This document shows positions 1-5,895 of a stretch of DNA of 5,895 nucleotides, one piece after another. The notes beneath the pieces are model-generated. The model had not been told where the DNA came from. It saw only the letters and a program-made list of their open reading frames with translations, and ran no database searches. The translations under genes were made by a program, and so were the position numbers. The DNA is from Treponema sp. (lineage in GTDB: Bacteria > Spirochaetota > Spirochaetia > Treponematales > Breznakiellaceae), in NCBI GenBank assembly GCA_031259515.1, contig JAIRLK010000235.1:1-5895 (forward strand), given 5' to 3'. The stretch's first letter is position 1; the number at the start of each line of letters is the position of its first letter.

Positions 1-720
1 CCCGGCGCGGCGGGCGCCACCGGCCCCCAGACATGGCGCTACAATCCCGCCGGCACGGTCTATACCTGGGGGAACGGGAATTCCGCCGGGGGTGAATTAA
101 TCGGCGACAATGTGATGAAGAATCCCGGCAGGGCCACCGAAATTTTCCGGCGCTTCCTTACTCACTTCAACTACTACGAGCGGCTCCGGGGTATTGACGC
201 CAACGGCGATTTCTCCCACGGCTATGCCCAACGTCTGCCCTACGACGGGCATGAACTGGTCGCCAGTATGTATCCTCGGGCGGTCATTGAGCGCGCCGTC
301 ATCAACGATTTCAATGACGGTTCCGAACAAGACGCCATAGCCTTCCAGGGAGCGCGGATCGTGTACCGTAAACTCATCGATCTGGGAGCGTCCGTAGCAA
401 CGCCGGGCGGGACGAACATAGACAAGGCGGGCATAGACGACCTCCTGGTATTCAACTATCACACATGGGCTTATACGGGCGATCCGCACGGAGCGGTTTC
501 GGGGTTGCAGCGGGTAAACGAGTCCCTCTATATGAACTGGTATTTCAATGGTACAACGCCCTCTTACTTACAAGCTACCGAGTTGTATTCCTGGAATCAC
601 GATCCCTTCTTTGAGGATGTGCTGGTAGCCGGAGGTTCCAATTCGTATGAACGGCATTATGGCGGTTTCCCGGTTATGATGCCCTGGCCCTGGGCGGGAT
701 CCTATTATCCCGCAAAATAA
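1..720 (+). CDS. CE15-like glucuronoyl esterase family protein, 3' part (5' end outside window)
   Basis: The frame is open from base 1 to TAA at 718-720, giving the last 239 residues; the start is outside the window and the internal GTG/ATG codons near 112-117 are not real starts. The fragment follows the C-terminal half of CE15 alpha/beta hydrolases in order. GATGPQTWRY (residues 5-14) matches the G-G-x-x-x-WR segment that follows the nucleophile region. GELIGDNV (31-38) matches the IVGENVW stretch. RLPYDGHELVASMYPRAVI (78-96) matches the LPFDxHxLxxxIAPR block. A helix like GCxxAAHKIYExLG follows at 116-130. H154 (YHT) and H163 (DPHG) are candidates for the catalytic His. The serine nucleophile should lie roughly 20 residues before the window. 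The usual Glu in PQESG is replaced (PGAAG here). About 55 residues extend past the normal family end. CE15 enzymes hydrolyse glucuronate esters in xylan-lignin complexes and are normally secreted, but the signal peptide cannot be seen here. Family call is from motif memory and fairly secure; substrate is not. Confidence 0.72.
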   Translation, partial: PGAAGATGPQTWRYNPAGTVYTWGNGNSAGGELIGDNVMKNPGRATEIFRRFLTHFNYYERLRGIDANGDFSHGYAQRLPYDGHELVASMYPRAVIERAVINDFNDGSEQDAIAFQGARIVYRKLIDLGASVATPGGTNIDKAGIDDLLVFNYHTWAYTGDPHGAVSGLQRVNESLYMNWYFNGTTPSYLQATELYSWNHDPFFEDVLVAGGSNSYERHYGGFPVMMPWPWAGSYYPAK

Positions 721-721
721 C

Positions 722-733
722 AAAGGAGGTGAT
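722..733 (+). promoter_or_regulatory. Full-length Shine-Dalgarno site for the lipoprotein gene
   Basis: AAAGGAGGTGAT is a 12-base perfect complement of the usual bacterial 16S rRNA 3' end. It sits 5 bases before the ATG at 739. It fixes the lipoprotein start and predicts strong translation that does not depend on coupling to the upstream gene. Confidence 0.85.
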
Positions 734-738
734 GCAAG

Positions 739-1233
739 ATGAAAAGAGACATATTGTTTACTATTTTATTTGCCGGTCTTATCGGGCTGTTCTTTATCGC
801 CTGTGATAACCCGGCTGGTACGTCTGGCGAGCCTGGTTCGCCAATCGAATCCATCCCCAATTCAGACTGGTCCGACACATTAAATCCCGAAACTACGCTT
901 ACATTTACGGCAACCGGGGTTACTCTGGGCGGTGAGCCTTCCTCTGCTTCAGACGACAAGAATTGGTATTGGGGCGCCGCCCTGGACGGTCAAAATTTCT
1001 CTATTGACATCGTGGAAGATACTGATGCGATTTTGGCCCTGCTGGATCAGGTGGAAGATAACTGGGGGACCAACTATACTACTTTGCCTGATGCAGTCAT
1101 AGTGGTTTGGACGGATACGACAAAAAACATCGGGTTCCAGTTGCATTATTATGCGAAGGGGAGCGGTAAATCTTACGAAAGGCTGGTTTGCTGGGGTATC
1201 GGCCAGCCGCATGAGTTTACACGTAATCCATAA
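739..1233 (+). CDS. Small lipoprotein of unknown function
   Basis: This is a 164-residue protein with an unmistakable start: ATG 5 bases after a perfect Shine-Dalgarno. Residues 1-21 form a type II signal peptide (MKRD, then a hydrophobic core), with FFIAC placing the lipid-modified cysteine at C22. Phe at -3 is outside the strict E. coli lipobox but acceptable for spirochaetes. Residues 23-45 are a Pro/Gly/Ser-rich linker (DNPAGTSGEPGSPIESIPN). The rest, about 120 residues, looks like a compact beta-rich domain, with alternating hydrophobic strands such as TTLTFTATGVTL (50-61), SIDIVED and AVIVVWTD, and with several tryptophans. I do not recognise the domain. It lies 18 bases after the CE15-like gene and before a terminator, so it is probably the last gene of that unit and a surface-anchored partner. 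A carbohydrate-binding or esterase-associated role is only a guess. Its GC is about 49% by hand count, clearly below the downstream genes. Confidence 0.85.
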   Translation: MKRDILFTILFAGLIGLFFIACDNPAGTSGEPGSPIESIPNSDWSDTLNPETTLTFTATGVTLGGEPSSASDDKNWYWGAALDGQNFSIDIVEDTDAILALLDQVEDNWGTNYTTLPDAVIVVWTDTTKNIGFQLHYYAKGSGKSYERLVCWGIGQPHEFTRNP

Positions 1234-1258
1234 CGCCCTGCCGCCGGTTGTAACCATG

Positions 1259-1299
1259 CCGGCGGCGGCCTCCGGATGGAAAGGCCGCCGCCGGGTTTT
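1259..1299 (+). terminator. Intrinsic terminator after the lipoprotein gene
   Basis: The arms 1259-1271 (CCGGCGGCGGCCT) and 1282-1294 (AGGCCGCCGCCGG) are perfect 13-base reverse complements around a 10-base loop. They are followed by G and TTTT at 1296-1299. The stem is very strong but the T-run is short. The site is 25 bases past the lipoprotein stop and well before the next start, where a Rho-independent terminator is expected. It separates the esterase/lipoprotein unit from the glycosidase genes. Confidence 0.82.
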
Positions 1300-1347
1300 C
1301 TGATTGCTCGGGACGCTTCATTGTACAAAGACTACTCTTGTGCTAAA

Positions 1348-1353
1348 AAGGAT
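1348..1353 (+). promoter_or_regulatory. Ribosome binding site deciding the GH4 start
   Basis: AAGGAT lies 5 bases before ATG 1359. It supports this start over an in-frame TTG at 1401, which would give the more usual short GH4 N-terminus but has no good Shine-Dalgarno. Confidence 0.6.
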
Positions 1354-1358
1354 ACACT

Positions 1359-2828
1359 ATGGCAGCCAATCAATCACCTGCTAACCAATCAAGCGATCAG
1401 TTGAAACTATGTTATATCGGCGGCGGTTCGCGTAACTGGGCTTGGGTCCTGATGCAGGACCTGGCCTTTGAAAAAGAGATTTCCGGGCGTATCGAACTGT
1501 ACGACATAAAACCGGAAGACGCGAAGACAAACGAGATAATCGGCAATTCCCTCATGGAACGGCATAACAAGGGCCGCTGGACCTTTCACGCCAACTCCTC
1601 TCTGGAAGACGCCCTTACCGGGAGCGGCTTTGTCTTTGTCTCGATCCTTCCCGGCGATTTTGAGGAAATGGCGGTGGACGTGCATCTCCCGGAGAAGTAC
1701 GGCATCTATCAGTCTGTGGGGGACACGGCGGGAGCGGGTGGAATCATCCGGGCCATGCGCACGATCCCCCAGGTCCGGGAGATTGCCCGTGCAATACAAC
1801 GATACGCCCCCGGCGCGTGGGTCATCAACTACACCAATCCCATGAGCATCTGTACCCGCACGTTGTATAAGGAATTTCCCGGCGTCAAGGCCGCAGGATG
1901 CTGCCACGAGGTGTTCAACACGCAAAAACTCCTGGCCGCCGTGCTGGAAGAAGCGGGCCTTGCGCCCAAGGGAACTATCAGGCGGGAAGATATTAGGACC
2001 CGCGTTTTGGGGATCAACCACTTTACCTGGCTAGACGCGGCCTCGTGGAAAGGCGTCGATATCTTTCCCTATTATAAGCGGTTCGTGGATACCTGCGCCG
2101 AATCGGGCTTTAGGGGCGCGGAGGCGGCAACCACCTTTGCGGCGGGCGGGGCGGAGGCTTCGCCTTTAGGCGATCAGGAGGAGGCGCTACGGCGGAAGTG
2201 CTTCTCTTCCTCCGAGCGGGTCAAGATGGACCTGTTCCGCCGTTACGGTCTGATCGCCGCGGCGGGGGACCGGCACCTTGCGGAGTTTTGCCCTCACGCA
2301 TGGTACCTTGCCAATCCCGCCCAGGTGGAAAGCTGGGGCTTCGCGTTGACGCCGGTATCCTGGCGCGTTGCCAACCGGGAAACGCTGATACGCCAGGCGC
2401 AGGCCTACCGGGACGGAACAAAAACAATGGTCCCCGTTGAGTCGGGGGAGGAAGGGATTAAGATAGTGAAGGCCCTGTTGGGGCTTGGCGACCTGGTAAG
2501 CAATGTAAACATGCCGAACCAGGGGCAGGCGCCGGATCTTCCCCCGGAAGCGGTGGTCGAGACCAACGCGCTTTTCTCCCGGAATACTATCCAGCCTCTG
2601 GTAGGCGGAACGCTGCCCGTCGATCTGCGCGCCCTTGTCCTTCCCCATGTACTGGCCCAGGAGGGGATCCTAGAGGCGGTGTTTGAAGAAGACCGGGAAA
2701 AGGCGTTCCGCGTCTTTGCTATGGACTTTGCGGTACAGACGCTGCCGCCGGCGGATGCGAGGGCCCTCTTTGACGAGATGTGCGCTAAAACCCTTACCTG
2801 TTCCACCGGAACCAAAATCGGGAACTAA
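1359..2828 (+). CDS. GH4 family NAD- and metal-dependent glycosidase, CHEV type (alpha-galacturonidase/uronidase-like)
   Basis: This 489-residue cytoplasmic enzyme has normal GH4 length. GH4 enzymes cleave glycosides by a redox-assisted elimination that needs NAD+ and a divalent metal, usually Mn2+. Visible signatures are the Rossmann loop YIGGGSRN (19-26), an acidic strand end ELYDI (46-50), GDTAGAGGIIRAMRTIP (121-137), NYTNPM (157-162), the metal-site motif CHEV (182-185, Cys182) and GINHFTW (218-224, His221). The residues after C182 track substrate in GH4: CHEV is the motif of Bacillus LplD, described as an alpha-galacturonidase, whereas alpha-glucuronidases tend to CHGx and phospho-glycosidases to CDMP or CNxP. 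A uronic-acid glycoside is therefore the best guess. There is no signal peptide. A 14-residue Asn/Gln/Ser-rich leader (ANQSPANQS) precedes the usual start of the fold. It is the first gene after the terminator and only 2 bases from the next gene. Family is very secure; the sugar is inferred. Confidence 0.92.
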   Translation: MAANQSPANQSSDQLKLCYIGGGSRNWAWVLMQDLAFEKEISGRIELYDIKPEDAKTNEIIGNSLMERHNKGRWTFHANSSLEDALTGSGFVFVSILPGDFEEMAVDVHLPEKYGIYQSVGDTAGAGGIIRAMRTIPQVREIARAIQRYAPGAWVINYTNPMSICTRTLYKEFPGVKAAGCCHEVFNTQKLLAAVLEEAGLAPKGTIRREDIRTRVLGINHFTWLDAASWKGVDIFPYYKRFVDTCAESGFRGAEAATTFAAGGAEASPLGDQEEALRRKCFSSSERVKMDLFRRYGLIAAAGDRHLAEFCPHAWYLANPAQVESWGFALTPVSWRVANRETLIRQAQAYRDGTKTMVPVESGEEGIKIVKALLGLGDLVSNVNMPNQGQAPDLPPEAVVETNALFSRNTIQPLVGGTLPVDLRALVLPHVLAQEGILEAVFEEDREKAFRVFAMDFAVQTLPPADARALFDEMCAKTLTCSTGTKIGN

Positions 2829-2830
2829 CC

Positions 2831-4921
2831 ATGATAGACCGGCATGACTTGGTAACGCGGCATAACCCGCTCTATACAAAACTTGAAAGAAATGCGCCCC
2901 TTTCGGTAGGTAACGGCGCGTTTTGTTTTACCGCCGATTATACCGGCTTGCAGACCTTTTATGATGAATACGCCGCCGCCGGTGATTCCTGTCCCCTCTG
3001 TACGATGGCGGAATGGGGCTGGCATTCGTATCCCGGTTCTCCCCGGGACGATTCGCTCCTGCGCCTGACACCCTTCGATACCTTTGGCAGGCAGGTTTTC
3101 TACGCCGTTGACGAGACCGGACAGGAGGAGCTTTTCAAGGCCCTGCGGCAAAACGCCCACAAGTTTCATCTGGGCAGGATAGGGTTTGAACTTGACGGCG
3201 CGGCCCTCTCGCCGGATACCTGCGCGCCGGTGAAACAGACGCTCAATCTTTGGGAAGGCGTTTTATCATCGGAATTTACCTTCGATAAAGCGCCTTCCCA
3301 TAAAAAAACGCCTTCCCACTATGATGAACCTGTCCTAACCGAAACCTTTGTCCATCCTGGGGAAGATACGGTATACCTGCGTTTCAGTTCTCCCCTTGCG
3401 GCCCAGGGCAGACTGCGGGTAACCCTAACCTTCCCCTACGGCAGCCACCGGAAATCCGGCGCGGATTTTACCGTCCCCCACGCGCATACGACGACCCTGA
3501 CCGCTAAGACCGTCCGGGGAGTATGCCTTGAACGGGTGATGGACGGGACCCGTTACCGGGTTGTGGTTACCGGCGCCGCGTTTCACATGGACATCCAGGG
3601 GGAGCATAGGATAGCCTTCAGCGGGGACGCGGAAACCGTGGAACTCGCGTTTCGGTTTGAACCCCAGCGTATCCCGGCGGCGGGCATAGACCGGGATGCC
3701 GGAGAGACGGCCTATTCGCCGCCCTTTGCCGAGGCCCGGGCCTCGTGCGCTATGTTCTGGAAGAATTACTGGACCTCTGGCGGCGCAATTGACTTCTCCG
3801 GATCCGCCGACGGCCGCGCGAAGGAGCTTGAACGGAGGATCGTATTGTCCCGGTATCTGACGGCGATACAGAGCCGCGGCTGCCTGCCGCCCGCCGAAAC
3901 CGGGCTTACCTGTAACAGTTGGTACGGCAAGTTTCATCTGGAGATGCACTACTGGCATTCGGCGCATTTCGCGCTTTGGGGCCAGGCCGGGGCACTCAGG
4001 AAGAACCTTGCGTGGTATAAAAAGATACTCCCTGTTGCCCGGCGGATCGCCGTATCCCAGGGCTGCCGGGGGGCGCGATGGCCAAAGATGTGCGATCCTA
4101 CTGGGGATAATACGCCATCCTCTATCGCGGTACTGTTGATTTGGCAGCAGCCCCATCCCATCATGCTGGCGGAGTTGTGTTACCGGGCGGCGCCTGATCC
4201 GTATTTTTTGCGGGAGTACCGGGATATTGTGGTGGAAACTGCGGAGTTCATGGAAAGTTTTGCGCATTGGGAAGAATCCGGGGACGGGCCGGGGCGCTAT
4301 GTCCTGGGGCCGCCCTATATTCCCGTCCAGGAGCGGCATGATCCCAAAATAGTGTTAAACGCCCCCTTTGAGCTTGAGTACTTCCGCTGGGGTTTTCTTC
4401 AGGCAGACCGGTGGCTGGAACGGCTGGGAGAAGCGCCCCGCTTTGGGGGCATCGCGGAAAAACTCGCCCTTCCCCCCCAGCGGGACGGCGTGTACGTGGC
4501 GCACGAAAACTGTCCCGAAACGTTTACGAAACTGCCCTTCTACACCGATCATCCCTCAATGCTGGGGATCTGCGGGGTCCTGAACAGCCCTCATGTTGAT
4601 CCCGCCGTCATGTCGGCGACCCTGGACAAGGTTCTCGCTGCATGGGACATGCGGACCTTCTACGGCTGGGACTTTCCCCTGATGGCCATGACCGCCTGCC
4701 GTTTGGGGCGCTTTCATGACGCGGTAGCTCTCCTGTTGATGGACAGCCCGAAGAACACCTATTTACCGAACGGGCATAACCGGCAAACGGGGGATGACGC
4801 CCTCCCCCTGTACCTGCCTGGAAACGGCGGCTTGCTGCTGGCCGCCGCGATGATGGCGGCGGAGTCTTCATTTCCGGAAGGCTTTACCTTACAGGCGGAG
4901 GGGCTTCATGCGTATAGCTGA
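2831..4921 (+). CDS. (alpha/alpha)6-barrel glycosidase, GH65-like, uncharacterised group
   Basis: This is a 696-residue protein without a signal peptide. It starts 2 bases after the GH4 stop, so translation is probably coupled. The N-terminal part (about 1-280) resembles the beta-sandwich domain of GH65/GH95-type enzymes: HNPLYTKLERNAPLSVGNGAF (11-31), FTADYTGLQTF (33-43), WGWHSYP (62-68), QNAHKFHLGRIGFEL (107-121) and QTLNLWEGVL (136-145). From about 300 it becomes helical like a six-hairpin barrel: NSWYGKFHLEMHYWHSAHF (362-380), GARWPKMCDPTGDNTPSSI (414-432), LIWQQPHPIMLAELCYR (436-452) and FYGWDFPLMAMTA (610-622). Acidic residues D422 and D426 lie where related barrels carry the general acid, but the catalytic pair is not proven. 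I recall similar Bacteroidetes proteins annotated only as six-hairpin or GH65-like; substrate is unknown to me. Neighbours suggest a plant-wall oligosaccharide. Residues around 154-166 (APSHKKTPSH) look inserted and lie at a strong inverted repeat. Confidence 0.8.
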   Translation: MIDRHDLVTRHNPLYTKLERNAPLSVGNGAFCFTADYTGLQTFYDEYAAAGDSCPLCTMAEWGWHSYPGSPRDDSLLRLTPFDTFGRQVFYAVDETGQEELFKALRQNAHKFHLGRIGFELDGAALSPDTCAPVKQTLNLWEGVLSSEFTFDKAPSHKKTPSHYDEPVLTETFVHPGEDTVYLRFSSPLAAQGRLRVTLTFPYGSHRKSGADFTVPHAHTTTLTAKTVRGVCLERVMDGTRYRVVVTGAAFHMDIQGEHRIAFSGDAETVELAFRFEPQRIPAAGIDRDAGETAYSPPFAEARASCAMFWKNYWTSGGAIDFSGSADGRAKELERRIVLSRYLTAIQSRGCLPPAETGLTCNSWYGKFHLEMHYWHSAHFALWGQAGALRKNLAWYKKILPVARRIAVSQGCRGARWPKMCDPTGDNTPSSIAVLLIWQQPHPIMLAELCYRAAPDPYFLREYRDIVVETAEFMESFAHWEESGDGPGRYVLGPPYIPVQERHDPKIVLNAPFELEYFRWGFLQADRWLERLGEAPRFGGIAEKLALPPQRDGVYVAHENCPETFTKLPFYTDHPSMLGICGVLNSPHVDPAVMSATLDKVLAAWDMRTFYGWDFPLMAMTACRLGRFHDAVALLLMDSPKNTYLPNGHNRQTGDDALPLYLPGNGGLLLAAAMMAAESSFPEGFTLQAEGLHAYS
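3251..3318 (+). repeat. Inverted repeat with an extra direct copy, inside the GH65-like gene
   Basis: Arms 3251-3267 (TGGGAAGGCGTTTTATC) and 3284-3300 (GATAAAGCGCCTTCCCA) are reverse complements at 16 of 17 positions; the odd one becomes a U-G pair in RNA, so all 17 pairs can form around a 16-base loop. The distal 10 bases, CGCCTTCCCA, recur at 3309-3318, 18 bases after their first copy and separated by a run of seven A. In protein this gives the repeated (A/T)PSH in APSHKKTPSH. The reading frame stays open. It could be a remnant of a small palindromic element or a local duplication. Confidence 0.7.
4897..4901 (+). promoter_or_regulatory. Internal Shine-Dalgarno for the GH43-type gene
   Basis: GGAGG lies inside the end of the GH65-like gene, 6 bases before ATG 4908. 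It supports a start that overlaps the upstream stop by 14 bases, and implies translational coupling. Confidence 0.65.
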
Positions 4922-5831
4922 TATACAGATCCGCGATCCCTTTGTGGTGGAGGAAGACGGCGCGTATTACCTCTTCGGGTCTACGGACAAGAACATTTGG
5001 GAAGGCAAGGGGACCGGTTTTGACCTGTATGCCAGCGTAGCGGGAACCGGGACGGAGGCTCTCCGTGATTTTGAGGGGCCCTTCCCCGCCTTTCGCCCCC
5101 CGGAGGGTTTTTGGTCGGAAACGAATTTCTGGGCGCCGGAGGTCCACCGGTACCAGGGTTCATACTATATGTTTGCCACCTTCAAGCCCCAGGAAGGCCG
5201 GCGCGGTACGGCGATACTCAAGAGTGAATCCGGCATCCGGGGGCCTTACGCGCCCTGGAGCCTTGGCGCCGGCGGCGTGTCAAATCCGGTAACCCCCACC
5301 GACTGGGAATGCCTGGACGGTACGTTCTTTGTCGAGGAGGAAACGCCCTACCTGGTGTTTTGCCACGAATGGCGGCAGGTGGGAGACGGCCAGATCTGCG
5401 CGGCGCCGCTGACCGGCGATCTCCGGCAGGCCGCCGGAGCGCCGCGGTTGCTGTTCCGGGCAAGTGAAGCTCCCTGGGCCCATGAACTGCGGGGACGTTC
5501 CCCGGGAAGCTACGTTACCGACGGCCCGTTTATGCATCGTACGAAAGACGGCGCGCTTCTTATGCTGTGGTCCTCTTTCGGCAAAGACGGCAGTTACTGT
5601 ATCGGCACGGCGCGTTCACAGGACGGGACGCTCGCGGGCCCCTGGACACAATCCGCTGAACCGTTATATACTGCTGATGGTGGCCACGGCATGATCTTCC
5701 GGGGCAAAGAGGGAGCCCTCTACCTTGCAATACACCGGCCTAACGAAACACCCTTTGAACGTCCTGTCTTTATTGAGGTAACCGAAAAGGATGGCCTGAT
5801 TACGGTGCAAAAAGGAAATATTATTTCCTAA
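4908..5831 (+). CDS. GH43-type glycosidase (five-bladed beta-propeller)
   Basis: This 307-residue protein is one propeller domain with no signal peptide and no added C-terminal module. GH43 inverting enzymes release arabinofuranose or xylose from hemicellulose and pectin side chains. Visible signatures in order are IRDPF (8-12) with D10 as the expected general base, YYLFGSTD (20-27), FWAPEVH (74-80), YYMFAT (86-91), CLDGTFF (135-141) with D137 as the pKa-tuning Asp, TDGPFM (204-209) at the general-acid position, LLMLWSSF (217-224), ARS near 235, and GGHGMIF (258-264) with H260, the usual propeller-core metal-binding His. The acid position carries Asp (D205), where classical GH43 enzymes have Glu in EGP; my memory is that one group of GH43 annotations shares TDGPF, so it is probably active. 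The start ATG has GGAGG 6 bases upstream and the gene overlaps the GH65-like gene by 14 bases, so the three glycosidases should be made together. Fold is secure; substrate is not. Confidence 0.87.
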   Translation: MRIADIQIRDPFVVEEDGAYYLFGSTDKNIWEGKGTGFDLYASVAGTGTEALRDFEGPFPAFRPPEGFWSETNFWAPEVHRYQGSYYMFATFKPQEGRRGTAILKSESGIRGPYAPWSLGAGGVSNPVTPTDWECLDGTFFVEEETPYLVFCHEWRQVGDGQICAAPLTGDLRQAAGAPRLLFRASEAPWAHELRGRSPGSYVTDGPFMHRTKDGALLMLWSSFGKDGSYCIGTARSQDGTLAGPWTQSAEPLYTADGGHGMIFRGKEGALYLAIHRPNETPFERPVFIEVTEKDGLITVQKGNIIS

Positions 5832-5844
5832 GCCATCGCATTTT

Positions 5845-5850
5845 GGAGGA
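5845..5850 (+). promoter_or_regulatory. Ribosome binding site of the last, truncated gene
   Basis: GGAGGA sits 3 bases before ATG 5854, slightly close but strong. It is the main reason to call the short open frame at the window end a gene. Confidence 0.65.
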
Positions 5851-5853
5851 TAT

Positions 5854-5895
5854 ATGCAAAAAAAGCCGGCTCACGTTACCCGCAGCGCAACATCG
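5854..5895 (+). CDS. Start of a further gene (3' end outside window)
   Basis: ATG at 5854 follows GGAGGA and opens a frame of 14 codons (MQKKPAHVTRSATS) to the window end without a stop. It begins 22 bases after the GH43-type stop with no terminator between, so it probably continues the same operon. The N-terminus is basic and not hydrophobic within the visible part. Nothing can be said about function; a transporter component, regulator or another enzyme would all fit the position. Confidence 0.6.
   Translation, partial: MQKKPAHVTRSATS

Noticed and set aside
112..117. GTG/ATG as the true start of the first gene
   Set aside because: The upstream 37 codons are open and encode family-matching residues (GATGPQTWR), so the gene is cut by the window edge.
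97..489. Minus-strand open frame of 130 codons opposite the esterase gene
   Set aside because: The + strand frame is open from base 1 and matches CE15 motifs in order. The antisense product shows no domain.
1301..1350. Possible sigma70 promoter before GH4, for example TACAAA at 1324-1329 or TAAAAA at 1344-1349 with TTGTAC at 1321-1326
   Set aside because: The first lacks a -35 at proper spacing. The second has only a 3/6 match at -35 and would start transcription on top of the ribosome binding site.
3302..3308. Run of seven A as a programmed frameshift or slippage site
   Set aside because: The zero frame continues through conserved glycosidase motifs for another 500 residues, the A-run is not in a standard -1 heptamer register, and the hairpin lies upstream instead of downstream.
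3425..4339. Long open frame on the minus strand (304 codons) opposite the GH65-like gene
   Set aside because: It is a shadow of GC-rich coding sequence. The protein is Arg/Pro/Gly-rich with no recognisable motif, while the + strand carries clear family motifs throughout.

Overview
The window looks like part of a carbohydrate-utilisation locus from a gut-type spirochaete, probably Treponema-like. The main clue is the small lipoprotein at 739-1233. Its hydrophobic signal ends in a relaxed lipobox, FFIAC, followed by DNPAG, a style I associate with termite-gut and rumen treponemes. The GC-rich coding sequence and strong purine-rich ribosome binding sites agree but are not diagnostic. The organism assignment is inference, not something the sequence proves. 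All genes are on the + strand.

Layout. (1) 1-720 is the 3' end of a CE15 (glucuronoyl esterase)-like alpha/beta hydrolase whose start lies outside the window. (2) 739-1233 is a small lipoprotein of unknown function, 18 bases downstream and probably co-transcribed. (3) 1259-1299 is a strong GC-rich hairpin followed by TTTT, which should end that unit. (4) 1359-5831 is a tight three-gene run: a GH4 NAD-dependent glycosidase with a CHEV motif, a 696-residue (alpha/alpha)6-type glycosidase resembling GH65, and a GH43-type five-bladed propeller enzyme. The spacings are 2 bases and a 14-base overlap. (5) A further gene starts at 5854 behind a clear GGAGGA and runs off the end. There is no gene-free stretch longer than about 125 bases.

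How they may work together. None of the three glycosidases has a signal peptide, so they should act in the cytoplasm on imported oligosaccharides. The CE15-like esterase and the lipoprotein would act outside or at the cell surface. CE15 enzymes cleave 4-O-methylglucuronate esters linking xylan to lignin. GH4 enzymes with CHEV have been linked to uronic-acid glycosides (alpha-galacturonidase LplD). GH43 enzymes usually remove arabinose or xylose. Together this suggests use of acidic, branched plant hemicellulose or pectin fragments. The GH65-like enzyme is the least understood component and the most likely source of new activity. No RNA genes, CRISPR arrays, insertion sequences or origins were seen.
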